A DNA stretch of 32,406 bases from Clostridia bacterium (GCA_017558425.1 JAFYVD010000030.1:1-32406); one strand, 5' to 3'; shown: positions 15,421-22,834, counted from the stretch's first letter. The notes: a model not told the origin generated them from the letters alone. Numbers and translations are program-made.

Positions 15421-16281
15421 TTATATATTTCCGCCGTTTTCTCGTGCATAATAAAACAGATATTGCTGTGCAATGCCGCAGTTTTCGCCAAAAATCTCAG
15501 GTCCGACAGAACGTGCATCGGCAACGGAAGAGCATTTTTCGGGATAAAGTGCACACATCGTGTTTTTTATCCAGACGTCCACCGGGAAAACTTCCGTTCT
15601 TCCAAGTGAAAACAGAAGTATGCAGTCTGCAACTTTATTGCCGACACCATTGATTTTTAAAAGCTCTTTTCGGGCGGAGGCGGTATCCAGCGATTCAAGC
15701 GAGTAAATATTAACTTCGCCGCTGTTTGCTTTGTTTACGGCATCAACAATATATTTTGCACGGAATCCTGCTTTTATGGGTGCAAGCTCCTCAACAGTGA
15801 TGCCCTTCAACTTATCGGGTGAGGGAAAAGAATAAAATCCGTTTTCAATCGGCTCTCCGAAGTTTTCACACAATGAGGCAATTATTTTTTTTATTCTTGG
15901 GATGTTGTTGCTTGCGGATATGATGAAAGAAAGAATAGTTTCCCATATATCCTGACGCAGAATGCGAATGCCGCTGCCGGCGGCAATTGATTTTTTCATA
16001 GTATCGGAAATGGCAAGCGACTGCTTAATGGCAGAATAATCCCGCCCGATATCAAAGTATTTTTCCCAAATGTCAATATATTCTTGCTGCGACACATTGT
16101 GAAGTGTGAAGCTTGTCTCATCCTGTGAAATTTTTAGCAGTTTTCCCCAGGCAATTCCCTGGTAAGAGCCGTCGGGCAAAACTTCCCACCGAAAACATTG
16201 GCCACAGGTGAATGTCTGTTTGAGGTCAAAGTCGGTAAAGTCAGATAAAACAGTGTTGTTTTTTGTGAATTCTATAATCAT
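15421..16281 (-). CDS. ogg: 8-oxoguanine DNA glycosylase/AP lyase (OGG1-like)
   Basis: Removes 8-oxoguanine opposite cytosine and nicks the abasic site. The N-terminal OGG_N part has FDLKQTFTCGQCFRWE, the OGG1 signature, and SFIISASNNIPRIKKII starts the HhH-GPD fold. The hairpin KINGVGNKVADCILL holds the catalytic lysine (Lys216), and FPVDVWIK holds the catalytic aspartate (Asp235). The product has 286 residues when started at ATG 16281, which has AGGTGA five bases upstream; the frame is open nine codons further but without support. Clostridia are among the bacteria known to use OGG1-type enzymes in addition to, or instead of, MutM. The gene lies just beyond yneA and lexA but has its own promoter without a LexA box. 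Confidence 0.93.
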   Translation of the reverse strand: MIIEFTKNNTVLSDFTDFDLKQTFTCGQCFRWEVLPDGSYQGIAWGKLLKISQDETSFTLHNVSQQEYIDIWEKYFDIGRDYSAIKQSLAISDTMKKSIAAGSGIRILRQDIWETILSFIISASNNIPRIKKIIASLCENFGEPIENGFYSFPSPDKLKGITVEELAPIKAGFRAKYIVDAVNKANSGEVNIYSLESLDTASARKELLKINGVGNKVADCILLFSLGRTEVFPVDVWIKNTMCALYPEKCSSVADARSVGPEIFGENCGIAQQYLFYYARENGGNI

Positions 16282-16298
16282 TCGTATCACCTGATAAC

Positions 16299-16327
16299 AG
16301 TATATCAAAAAAAGCGGAATTTTTCAA
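16299..16327 (-). promoter_or_regulatory. Promoter of the ogg operon
   Basis: Minus-strand TTGAAA (16322-16327), 17 bases, TATACT (16299-16304). The start codon is 18 bases below the -10 box. No LexA-type operator overlaps it. Confidence 0.7.
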
Positions 16328-16330
16328 GAT

Positions 16331-16373
16331 AATAATTAAAAGTGCCATTGGTGAACCGACGCAATGACACTTT
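16331..16373 (-). terminator. Terminator of yneA
   Basis: On the minus strand, a 12-bp stem (16373-16362 with 16350-16339) with an 11-base loop is followed by TAATTATT. The one non-Watson-Crick position is G-U in the minus-strand RNA but C-A in the plus-strand RNA, so the hairpin is better in the yneA direction. Confidence 0.65.
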
Positions 16374-16389
16374 CGAAAAATATTCAAAC

Positions 16390-16683
16390 TCAATCGTACA
16401 AAGGAACTTTAACGCGACTGCCTATTTCGAGGATATCGCTTTTTAATCCGTTGAATTTTTTAATATCTTTTATTTTGTCACGAACATCACCGTCGGCGTA
16501 TTCGCTTGCGATGGACCAAAGGGTGTCGCCAGAGGAAACAACAATTGTTTTAAATTCTCTGCTTTCTTCAGGGACATAAGAAGAAACGTTTGTTGCTGCC
16601 TGAAGAATCAGAAACATTGCAATGCTGAAAACAGCAAGTGCTCTGAAAAGTTTGTTTGTATCTATTCTTTTTGAGTATGTCAT
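16390..16683 (-). CDS. yneA: YneA-like SOS cell-division inhibitor with LysM domain
   Basis: In Bacillus, YneA is a short membrane-anchored LysM protein made during SOS that delays division. This 97-residue protein has the same plan: a basic N-terminus, one membrane span (about 14-32, ending near AATNVSSYVP) and a LysM domain (about 45-97) with VSSGDTLWSIASEYADG and IGSRVKVPL. Its place, divergent from lexA across three LexA boxes, is the same as in B. subtilis and is the main argument. I prefer ATG 16683 to ATG 16689 because AAAGGA is nine bases upstream of it. Sequence identity to Bacillus YneA is likely low outside LysM. Confidence 0.88.
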   Translation of the reverse strand: MTYSKRIDTNKLFRALAVFSIAMFLILQAATNVSSYVPEESREFKTIVVSSGDTLWSIASEYADGDVRDKIKDIKKFNGLKSDILEIGSRVKVPLYD

Positions 16684-16715
16684 AATCATTAGTCCTTTCT
16701 ATGTTAAAATGTTTT

Positions 16716-16729
16716 CGAACGTTTGTTTG
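16716..16729. promoter_or_regulatory. LexA box 1 (over the yneA transcription start)
   Basis: CGAACGTTTGTTTG fits the Gram-positive SOS box CGAAC-N4-GTTYG. It covers the predicted start of yneA transcription near 16728. Confidence 0.85.
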
Positions 16730-16734
16730 ATTAT

Positions 16735-16763
16735 AGTATAACAGAACAAATGTTCTTTGTCAA
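16735..16763 (-). promoter_or_regulatory. yneA promoter
   Basis: Minus-strand TTGACA (16758-16763), 17 bases, TATACT (16735-16740). LexA box 2 fills the spacer. Confidence 0.8.
16743..16756. promoter_or_regulatory. LexA box 2 (in the yneA promoter spacer)
   Basis: AGAACAAATGTTCT is a near-perfect palindrome of the same class, with A/T instead of C/G at its outer positions. It sits between the -35 and -10 boxes of yneA. Confidence 0.8.
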
Positions 16764-16782
16764 TAGTTTTTTGAGAAAAAAT

Positions 16783-16796
16783 CGAACAAATGTTTG
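16783..16796. promoter_or_regulatory. LexA box 3 (over the lexA -35 box)
   Basis: CGAACAAATGTTTG matches the SOS box and overlaps the first bases of the lexA -35 element, giving autoregulation. Confidence 0.87.
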
Positions 16797-16822
16797 ACAA
16801 AAACGAAAAAGTGTGGTATATT
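16794..16822 (+). promoter_or_regulatory. lexA promoter
   Basis: TTGACA (16794-16799), 17 bases, TATATT (16817-16822). The predicted RNA start near 16829 rules out the ATG at 16790 as a start codon and supports GTG at 16850. Confidence 0.8.
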
Positions 16823-16849
16823 AAAGAAAAAGAAAGGTTGGTGACGGGT

Positions 16850-17479
16850 GTGCCGAGAGTTAAACAAGAGGGCATGGAAGAAAAAATCCTTGAATTTATT
16901 GAAAGTTTCAGTAAGGAAAACGGGTATCCACCTTCGGTCAGAGAAATTGGCAGTGCGGTAGGGTTCCGCTCTCCGGCTACGGTTCATTCTTATATAAAGA
17001 AGCTAGAAGAGGAAGGTAAGCTTTTACAGGATTCGTCTAAAACAAGGTCTATAACCATTCCGGGAATAACAGCGGAGGATAGACACGATATATCCACCGA
17101 TCATATTGTTGTTCCGGTTCTGGGAAATGTTGCGGCTGGTGTGCCCATCACGGCAACTGAAAATATAATGGATATGTATGCGATGCCGTCATATTTTGCA
17201 AATAAAGGCGAAGTGTTTATGCTTAAAGTGCGTGGGGACAGTATGATAAATGCCGGTATTCTTGACGGCGATTTTGTGATTGTGTCAAAACAGGCAGTTG
17301 CTCGTACACACGAGATTGTTGTTGCCATGATTGACGGTGAGGCTACGGTGAAACGTTATTATAATGAAGGGAACCGAATCAGGTTGCAGCCTGAAAATGA
17401 TGCTATGGAACCCATTTATTCTGACCGGGTTGAGATTGTGGGTAAAGTTATTGGTGTATTCAGGACAACTGTTATATAG
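16850..17479 (+). CDS. lexA: LexA repressor, SOS regulator
   Basis: Represses SOS genes and cuts itself when RecA filaments form. The N-terminal winged helix shows GYPPSVREIGSAVGFRSPAT, typical of LexA, with recognition through SPATVHSYIKKL. The self-cleavage site is the Ala96-Gly97 bond in GNVAAGVP. The catalytic dyad is Ser131 (RGDSMINAG) and Lys168 (ATVKRYY). The product has 209 residues with GTG at 16850; the longer frame from 16790 begins inside LexA box 3 and before the promoter, so I reject that start. GTG 16841 and ATG 16874 are weaker alternatives. It faces yneA and is followed after nine bases by a nitroreductase gene that may share its SOS-regulated transcript. Confidence 0.96.
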   Translation: MPRVKQEGMEEKILEFIESFSKENGYPPSVREIGSAVGFRSPATVHSYIKKLEEEGKLLQDSSKTRSITIPGITAEDRHDISTDHIVVPVLGNVAAGVPITATENIMDMYAMPSYFANKGEVFMLKVRGDSMINAGILDGDFVIVSKQAVARTHEIVVAMIDGEATVKRYYNEGNRIRLQPENDAMEPIYSDRVEIVGKVIGVFRTTVI

Positions 17480-17488
17480 GAGGAAATT

Positions 17489-18049
17489 ATGTCGGTATAT
17501 GATATTATTTTAAAAAGAAGGTCAATAAGAAAGTTTGAAGACAGAACTGTCGAAAAGGAAAAACTTGAAAAAATGGTGAATGCGGCAAGGCTTGCGCCCA
17601 GCGGCGCAAATCTTCAGCCGTTGAAATATATTGCCGTAACAACACCCGAGCTGTGCGAAAAGGTGTTCGGTGTGACGAAATATGCGGGATATCTTAAAGA
17701 CTGGAACCCCACAGAAGCCGACCAGCCGAGAGCATATATTGTTGTGCTTCAGGATATGGCGATAAGTAAAAATCAGCTTGATGCGGGTGCGGCAGTTGAA
17801 AATATCATTCTGACGGCACTTGAGGACGGAATTGCTTCTTGTTGGGTGGGCAGTTTTAACGGGAAAGAACTGCGCGGATTGCTCGCAATTGAGGAAGGTC
17901 TGGAAATAAATTCTGTAGTTGCGCTGGGATATCCTGCACAAAATTCGGAGGAAGCGCCGTTTGACGGAGATGTGAAATATTATATGGATGATAACGGAGA
18001 TTTTCACGTTCCGAAAAGGGCGATGGACGAAATTTTTAAATTTATGTAA
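17489..18049 (+). CDS. Nitroreductase family protein
   Basis: FMN-dependent oxidoreductase fold. The 186-residue protein opens with YDIILKRRSIRKFEDRTVE, with the Arg-Arg-Ser-x-Arg FMN phosphate-binding motif, then LAPSGANLQPLKYI, the second flavin-contact motif, and a late GIASCWVGSF stretch. It lacks the longer C-terminus of NfsA-type enzymes and is a small clostridial nitroreductase. The substrate cannot be predicted. A strong AGGAGG site lies between the lexA stop and this start, nine bases apart, so co-transcription with lexA is likely and would make it DNA-damage responsive. No terminator is obvious before the rpmH promoter. Confidence 0.9.
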   Translation: MSVYDIILKRRSIRKFEDRTVEKEKLEKMVNAARLAPSGANLQPLKYIAVTTPELCEKVFGVTKYAGYLKDWNPTEADQPRAYIVVLQDMAISKNQLDAGAAVENIILTALEDGIASCWVGSFNGKELRGLLAIEEGLEINSVVALGYPAQNSEEAPFDGDVKYYMDDNGDFHVPKRAMDEIFKFM

Positions 18050-18089
18050 GGTGAAAAATAATTAAAAAAGGAAAAACAGTAAAAAAATG

Positions 18090-18118
18090 TTGACAAAACG
18101 GTTTGACTGTTATATAAT
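18090..18118 (+). promoter_or_regulatory. Sigma-A promoter of the rpmH operon
   Basis: Exact TTGACA (18090-18095), 17 bases, exact TATAAT (18113-18118). No DnaA boxes are visible in the 120 bases upstream of rpmH. Confidence 0.88.
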
Positions 18119-18169
18119 ATTAGGTGCACTTTGTATCTTAGAGATATTATTGATTGGGAGGTGACTGCA

Positions 18170-18304
18170 ATGCTTAGAACATACCAGCCTAAAAAAAGAC
18201 AGAGAAAAAAAGAACACGGTTTCAGAAAAAGAATGTCAACAGCTAATGGCAGAAAGGTTTTGGCACGCAGAAGACTGAAAGGTAGAAAAACCTTGACAGC
18301 GTAA
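18170..18304 (+). CDS. rpmH: 50S ribosomal protein L34
   Basis: A 44-residue, very basic protein: [20 protein letters not shown] begins it and [18 protein letters not shown] sequence (here [14 protein letters not shown]) ends it, diagnostic of L34. Its start has a GGGAGGTGA ribosome binding site. In many bacteria rpmH lies next to dnaA at the origin; here the upstream neighbour is a nitroreductase gene, so this cluster is not attached to dnaA on this side. It is followed by two hairpins and then rnpA. Confidence 0.96.
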   Translation: MLRTYQPKKRQRKKEHGFRKRMSTANGRKVLARRRLKGRKTLTA

Positions 18305-18330
18305 GATTTACCCGTATGCGGTAAATCTTA
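18302..18330 (+). other. Stem-loop at the rpmH stop codon
   Basis: An 11-bp perfect stem (18302-18312 with 18320-18330) begins with the rpmH stop codon. No T tract follows, so it is more likely an mRNA stabilizer or processing site than a terminator. Confidence 0.6.
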
Positions 18331-18342
18331 TGATTCTGTTTT

Positions 18343-18372
18343 AAAGCGGGCACGTAAAGTCTCGCTTTTTTT
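18343..18372 (+). terminator. Weak terminator or attenuator between rpmH and rnpA
   Basis: AAAGCGGG pairs with CTCGCTTT (18343-18350 and 18361-18368, one G-U) and a T-rich tail follows, with a run of eight T counting the stem's last four. It lies nine bases before the rnpA start. It would let rpmH be expressed far above rnpA. Confidence 0.6.
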
Positions 18373-18380
18373 AATTTATA

Positions 18381-18728
18381 ATGAAACATACAGTATCTTT
18401 AAACAGAAACGGCATGTTTCAACGCTTATACTCTAAAGGTGCAAGTTGCAGTGATAAAAATATTGCGATTTACATTTTGCCCAACCGCCAGAGCATAAAC
18501 AGGCTCGGAATAACGGTGAGCAAAAAAACGGGCTGTGCAGTTTTAAGAAACCGCACAAAACGCCTTATCAGAGAAAGCTACAGATTGAATGAATATCGGA
18601 TAAAATCGGGGTACGATATTGTCGTAGTGGCAAGAAGACAAATAGTGTACGCCGATTTTCATGCTATCCGCGCTTCGCTTGAGAATTTATTGAAAAAACA
18701 GGACATGCTGGTGAGCGAAGATGAATAA
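18381..18728 (+). CDS. rnpA: Ribonuclease P protein component
   Basis: Protein subunit that assists the RNase P RNA in tRNA 5' maturation. The 115-residue basic protein begins MKHTVSLNRNGMFQRLYSKG and has VSKKTGCAVLRNRTKRLIRE at about 54-73, the conserved RNR basic helix of RnpA. No ribosome binding site is visible in the AT-rich 20 bases before the ATG, and a terminator-like hairpin comes just before, which together predict low translation relative to rpmH. The stop overlaps the yidD start by eight bases. Confidence 0.95.
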   Translation: MKHTVSLNRNGMFQRLYSKGASCSDKNIAIYILPNRQSINRLGITVSKKTGCAVLRNRTKRLIRESYRLNEYRIKSGYDIVVVARRQIVYADFHAIRASLENLLKKQDMLVSEDE

Positions 18729-18930
18729 AATTGTACTCTTTCTTCTTGGGTTTTATCAAAACCATTTATCTCCGATTAAGCCGCCCTGCTGCAGATTTAT
18801 ACCTACTTGCTCGGAATATGCAGTTCAGGCTTTCAGAAAATACGGTTTTTTCAAAGCCTCATGGCTATCGCTGAGGCGGCTTTTGCGTTGTCATCCGCTG
18901 TGTAAAGGTGGATACGACCCCTTGCCATAA
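18721..18930 (+). CDS. yidD: Membrane protein insertion efficiency factor YidD
   Basis: Small protein that helps YidC-dependent insertion. The 69 residues include YQNHLSPIKPPCCRFIPTCSEYA and CHPLCKGGYDPLP, the strongly conserved YidD pattern with its cysteines (normally SP...CRFxPTCSxYA). It overlaps rnpA by eight bases and precedes yidC by 23 bases, the usual gene order. Confidence 0.96.
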   Translation: MNKIVLFLLGFYQNHLSPIKPPCCRFIPTCSEYAVQAFRKYGFFKASWLSLRRLLRCHPLCKGGYDPLP

Positions 18931-18953
18931 TTACGAAAGGTTGGATATAATTT

Positions 18954-19847
18954 ATGTTCAGGATGTTAGGAATTCCGCTCGGCTGGCTTCTTAAAATGAT
19001 TTATCTGCTGGTGGATAACTACGGCATTGCCATAATTTTATTTACACTTGTAACGAAATTTCTATTGTTCCCGCTGACGCTGAAACAGCAGAAAACTATG
19101 GCGCAGACTGCGCTTATCAAGCCCAAACTCGATGCTCTGCAGAAACAGTATGGCGATAACAGGGAAAAATTCAGCGAAGAAAGTATGAAACTTTATAAGA
19201 AATATAATGTCAGCCCGTTTTCGGGTTGTCTGCCTATGCTTATTCAGTTTCCTATTATTATTGCGCTTTATTATGTAATTAAAGAACCGCTCACATATAT
19301 CTGGGGACAGACTGCTGAAGTGGTTACTCAGTTGTGTGCACAATACGGAATTGAAGTTGTTAAAAATGGCATTCACGAAATTCAGATTACTGCAAAACTT
19401 GCCGAAGAAGGCAAGGAGTTTGCTATTAATTACGGACTTTTGGGTCTCGACCTTTCCAAAACGCCTACAATTAGCAAATTTGACTGGATTTGGCTCATTC
19501 CTGCACTGTCAGGTCTTACAACATGGCTGTCCGGTAAAATTATGAATGTAGGTCAGACAAAAAAAGAAGATAAAACTAATAAAAGGCCACCCAGACCGGG
19601 TGAAAAAGATCCTCAGGCGTCTACAAATGCTATGATGAACATTATGCCGTTCATGACAATTTGGTTTGCATTTATGTTGCCTGCGGGTGTTGGTCTTTAC
19701 TGGATTGCAAGTAACGTTTTCCAGATAGGCCAGCAGTTTGTACTCAATAAATACTACGTTCCTAAGATAAGGGAAAGGATGGCTATAGAAAATGAAGAAC
19801 TCGACTCCGCTCGTAAAGGTAGGAAAAAGCCTGGACGACGCAATTAA
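18954..19847 (+). CDS. yidC: Membrane protein insertase YidC/SpoIIIJ/OxaI family
   Basis: Inserts membrane proteins alone or with Sec. The 297-residue protein is a short Gram-positive form without the large periplasmic domain of E. coli YidC. It begins directly with hydrophobic spans rather than a lipoprotein signal. TLVTKFLLFPLTLKQQKTM (about 31-49) is the conserved first core helix; the usual groove arginine is lysine here (Lys35). A charged helical hairpin follows (LDALQKQYGDNREKF), then YNVSPFSGCLPMLIQFPIII. A late segment, GVGLYWIASNVFQIGQQ, is the fifth core helix. The tail is basic (RKGRKKPGRRN), as in ribosome-binding homologues. The 3' end overlaps jag by 56 bases. Confidence 0.95.
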   Translation: MFRMLGIPLGWLLKMIYLLVDNYGIAIILFTLVTKFLLFPLTLKQQKTMAQTALIKPKLDALQKQYGDNREKFSEESMKLYKKYNVSPFSGCLPMLIQFPIIIALYYVIKEPLTYIWGQTAEVVTQLCAQYGIEVVKNGIHEIQITAKLAEEGKEFAINYGLLGLDLSKTPTISKFDWIWLIPALSGLTTWLSGKIMNVGQTKKEDKTNKRPPRPGEKDPQASTNAMMNIMPFMTIWFAFMLPAGVGLYWIASNVFQIGQQFVLNKYYVPKIRERMAIENEELDSARKGRKKPGRRN

Positions 19848-20418
19848 TGAAGGACTCAGCGAACTTGGTCTTTCAAGAGACGAAGCTGAAATAGAAATTA
19901 TAGAAGAAGGCTCAAAGGGATTTTTAGGCCTGGGCGCAAAAGAAGCGTGCGTAAGAATTTACGGTAAGGTTTCTCCTGAAAAAAGAGCTGTGAAATTTTT
20001 GTCTTCAATGGTATCAAGAATTTGTGATGATGTTGAATATAATGTTGAAACAGATTCAGAAGGCAGAGTTATTATTACAATGAGCGGCCCTAATATGGGA
20101 ATTCTCATTGGCAGACACGGAGATACACTTGATGCTCTTCAGTATCTCACAAGTCTTTATATCAATAAAATCAGTAAAGAATATGTAAAAATAGTTTTAG
20201 ACACAGAAAACTACCGTGCGAAAAGAAAAGATACTCTTGTAAAACTTGCGCGCAGACTTGGTTCTCAGGTTGTTAAAACAGGTCAGAGCATCACTCTTGA
20301 ACCTATGAGCCCCGGAGAAAGAAGAATTATTCACTCCACACTTCAGAACAACAAGCTGATTCAGACCGTAAGTGTTGGAGAAGAACCCAACAGAAGAGTT
20401 GTAATTGAGCACGTTTAG
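19792..20418 (+). CDS. khpB: RNA-binding protein Jag/KhpB
   Basis: The 208-residue protein has an N-terminal Jag_N domain (VKVGKSLDDAINEGLSELGL, then GSKGFLGLGAKEA), a KH domain with GILIGRHGDTLDALQYL (about 103-119) and a C-terminal R3H domain with MSPGERRIIHSTLQ (about 172-185). In streptococci and lactobacilli KhpB with KhpA binds RNA and affects cell division and elongation; in Bacillus it is the SpoIIIJ-associated protein. The start at 19792 is the only reasonable ATG giving a complete Jag_N and makes a 56-base overlap with yidC in another frame. gltX follows after 12 bases. Confidence 0.94.
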   Translation: MKNSTPLVKVGKSLDDAINEGLSELGLSRDEAEIEIIEEGSKGFLGLGAKEACVRIYGKVSPEKRAVKFLSSMVSRICDDVEYNVETDSEGRVIITMSGPNMGILIGRHGDTLDALQYLTSLYINKISKEYVKIVLDTENYRAKRKDTLVKLARRLGSQVVKTGQSITLEPMSPGERRIIHSTLQNNKLIQTVSVGEEPNRRVVIEHV

Positions 20419-20430
20419 GAGGAAAATCCT

Positions 20431-21873
20431 ATGAAAGTCAGAACAAGATTTGCACCCAGCCCCACCGGTTATATGCACATCGGTAACCTGCGTACGGCTC
20501 TTTATGCCTACCTGCTTACCAAACACAACGGCGGTGACTTTATTCTCAGAATTGAAGATACCGACCAGGAAAGATATGTTGAAGGTGCGGTTGACATAAT
20601 TTATAAAACTTTAGCAGAGGCCGGACTTAAACATGACGAAGGTCCCGACATTGGCGGTGACTACGGCCCGTATATCCAGAGTGAACGTCGCGGTATCTAT
20701 GCGGAATATGCTCACGAGCTTGTTAAAAGAGGCGGAGCATACTATTGCTTCTGCGACAAAGAAAGACTGGATAACTTGAGAAGTATTCAGGAAGCTTCCA
20801 AAATCCCCACAAAATATGACGGATATTGCAGAAACCTTTCCGAAGAAGAAATTCAGGAGAAACTTGCATCCGGCGTACCTTATGTTATCAGACAGAAAAT
20901 GCCAACAACAGGTACAACATATTTTGATGACGTGATTTATGGCAGAATCACAGTTGAGAACTCGGTTCTCGACGATAATATTCTGCTCAAATCTGACGGA
21001 CTTCCCACATACAACTTTGCAAATGTAATTGACGACCATTTAATGAACATCACGCACGTTATCCGCGGTAGTGAATATCTGTCGTCAACACCTAAATATA
21101 ACCTTCTTTATGAAGCATTTGGTTGGGAAAAACCGGTTTACATCCACTGTCCTCCGGTTATGAAAAACCAGACAGAAAAGCTCTCCAAACGTAACGGAGA
21201 CGCTTCTTACGAAGATATTATTGCTAAAGGTTATCTTAAAGATGCAGTAATCAACTTTATCGCACTTTTGGGCTGGAGTCCCGGAGGCGACAGAGAAATC
21301 TTCACATTGGACGAGCTGGTTGAAGTGTTTGACCCGAAAGGCATCAACAAATCTCCTGCTATATTTGACGCTGTGAAACTTAACTGGATGAACGGCGAAT
21401 ACATCAAAAAACTGTCGGAAGAAGAATTCCTTGCGGCCGCATTGCCTTATATGAAGCAGTCTGTTAAATCTGATGCTGACTTTGCGGAAATTGCAAAGCT
21501 TCTCCACCAGAGAACAGAAGTTCTGTCCGACATTCCCGAACAGATTGACTTTATTGATGAACTTCCCGAGTATGACATTGAAATGTATACTCATAAAAAG
21601 ATGAAAACCGATGCGGCTATTTCACTTGAAGTGCTCAAAAAAGCTCTTCCTGTTATTGAAAACATTACAAACTGGACAGAAGAAGGCGTTCACAAAGCTC
21701 TGTTTGCACTTATTGAGGAAATGGGTGTGAAGAACGGTACAGTTCTCTGGCCGGTTCGTACAGCACTTTCCGGTAAACAGTTCACACCGGGTGGCGCAAT
21801 TGAAATTGCTTACATTCTTGGAAAAGAAGAATGTATCAACAGAATGAAAAAAGGTATTGAGAAATTATCCTAA
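20431..21873 (+). CDS. gltX: Glutamate-tRNA ligase
   Basis: Charges tRNA-Glu. The 480-residue class I synthetase has [20 protein letters not shown] with the HIGH-like HIGN motif (16-19), [11 protein letters not shown], and EKLSKRNGD as the KMSKS-like loop, then the C-terminal helical anticodon-binding domain ending [17 protein letters not shown]. Many Clostridia use a non-discriminating GltX with GatCAB; whether this one does cannot be told. An AGGAGG site precedes the ATG, 12 bases after jag. In many Firmicutes yidC-jag is followed by mnmE-mnmG, so gltX here is unusual. Its codon choice, with few GGG, CGG or AGG codons, fits high expression. Confidence 0.96.
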   Translation: MKVRTRFAPSPTGYMHIGNLRTALYAYLLTKHNGGDFILRIEDTDQERYVEGAVDIIYKTLAEAGLKHDEGPDIGGDYGPYIQSERRGIYAEYAHELVKRGGAYYCFCDKERLDNLRSIQEASKIPTKYDGYCRNLSEEEIQEKLASGVPYVIRQKMPTTGTTYFDDVIYGRITVENSVLDDNILLKSDGLPTYNFANVIDDHLMNITHVIRGSEYLSSTPKYNLLYEAFGWEKPVYIHCPPVMKNQTEKLSKRNGDASYEDIIAKGYLKDAVINFIALLGWSPGGDREIFTLDELVEVFDPKGINKSPAIFDAVKLNWMNGEYIKKLSEEEFLAAALPYMKQSVKSDADFAEIAKLLHQRTEVLSDIPEQIDFIDELPEYDIEMYTHKKMKTDAAISLEVLKKALPVIENITNWTEEGVHKALFALIEEMGVKNGTVLWPVRTALSGKQFTPGGAIEIAYILGKEECINRMKKGIEKLS

Positions 21874-21878
21874 GTTTA

Positions 21879-21900
21879 AGCCGCCGATTAATCGGCGGCT
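21879..21900 (+). terminator. Perfect 22-base palindrome after gltX
   Basis: AGCCGCCGATT followed by its exact reverse complement, giving a GC-rich stem of at least nine pairs with a TTAA loop. The tail GATTTAGTTGATTT is only moderately T-rich, so this is a weak or bidirectional terminator, or a stabilizing 3' hairpin. Confidence 0.6.
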
Positions 21901-21928
21901 GATTTAGTTGATTTACGGAGTGAGGAAA

Positions 21929-22714
21929 ATGAAAATTGTAGACGCACATTCACATATTTTCCCTGCTAAAATTGCGGCAAAAGCGGCAAAATCCATCGGG
22001 GATTTCTATGAAACCGAAATGTTTGCCGATGCAACGGTTACAAATCTGGTATCATCGGGCGAAAAAATCGGCGTGACAAACTGGCTCGTTTGTTCGTCGG
22101 CGGTTACCCCCGAACAGGCGTTCAATATCAATGAATTTATTGCGGCAGAATGCGCGAAAGAACCACGTTTTTTGGGGTTCGCAGCACTTCATCCGCTGAT
22201 GGAAGACTATAAAGACGAGATTGCCCACGCGCTGTCGCTCGGTCTTCGCGGAGTGAAAATTCATTCTGATTTTCAGAAGGTGGATATTGATAATCCCGAT
22301 TCAATTGAATTTTATAAAGAAATTGCCAAAAACAATCTGCCCGTCCTGTTTCATATGGGCGATAACAGGTATAACCATTCCTCGCCTGACAGATTGCTTG
22401 CGTTGATGAAAAAGGTTCCCGACCTTGTAGTTATGGCGGCGCATTTCGGCGGATACAGAAGCTGGGACAGGGTTGCGGCACTTCCGCCGCTTGAAAATCT
22501 GTATTTTGACACGTCGAGTGCACTTTTCTTTATGGACGATGAAATGCCTATGAAGTTGCTTGAAAAGTTTGGCGTGGACAAATTTTTCTTCGGAACCGAT
22601 TTCCCGATGTGGAATCCCGTGGAGGAAATGGAGCGATTTAATAAGTTGAAACTGTCCGAAACGGAAAGAGAAAAGATTTTGTATACCAATTTTGCGAAAC
22701 TGTTTAATTTATAA
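21929..22714 (+). CDS. Amidohydrolase family protein (amidohydrolase 2)
   Basis: A TIM-barrel metal hydrolase of 261 residues. MKIVDAHSHIFP holds the HxH metal pair, GLRGVKIHSDF the strand-3/4 lysine and histidine region, PVLFHMGDN and VVMAAHFGGY further histidines, and FFGTDFPMW the catalytic aspartate. The pattern matches the decarboxylase/hydrolase group (PF04909), many members of which are non-oxidative decarboxylases or cyclic-ester hydrolases. I cannot name a substrate. ATG 21929 is chosen because GGAGTGAGGA precedes it and MKIVDAHSH is the standard family start; seven extra codons upstream are open. No promoter is evident after the gltX palindrome. Confidence 0.88.
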   Translation: MKIVDAHSHIFPAKIAAKAAKSIGDFYETEMFADATVTNLVSSGEKIGVTNWLVCSSAVTPEQAFNINEFIAAECAKEPRFLGFAALHPLMEDYKDEIAHALSLGLRGVKIHSDFQKVDIDNPDSIEFYKEIAKNNLPVLFHMGDNRYNHSSPDRLLALMKKVPDLVVMAAHFGGYRSWDRVAALPPLENLYFDTSSALFFMDDEMPMKLLEKFGVDKFFFGTDFPMWNPVEEMERFNKLKLSETEREKILYTNFAKLFNL

Positions 22715-22834
22715 TGAAATGGTTGTTGTGTTTTGCACAGCAGTTTATGTATGATAAAAACATATTTGGTGAAAATATTAAAAATATTACCATGAAATTG
22801 CGAAAAATTATTCAATTTAATGTGTAATTTTATA

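Noticed and set aside
16790..16849. Longer lexA reading frame starting at ATG 16790.
   Set aside because: The ATG is inside LexA box 3 and upstream of the predicted lexA transcription start near 16829; the extra 20 residues do not look like LexA.
18050..18169. Possible replication origin before rpmH.
   Set aside because: The 120 bases hold a promoter but no TTATCCACA-type DnaA box and no dnaA gene.
22726..22744. Terminator after the amidohydrolase gene.
   Set aside because: Only a seven-pair stem with one G-U pair and no T tract.
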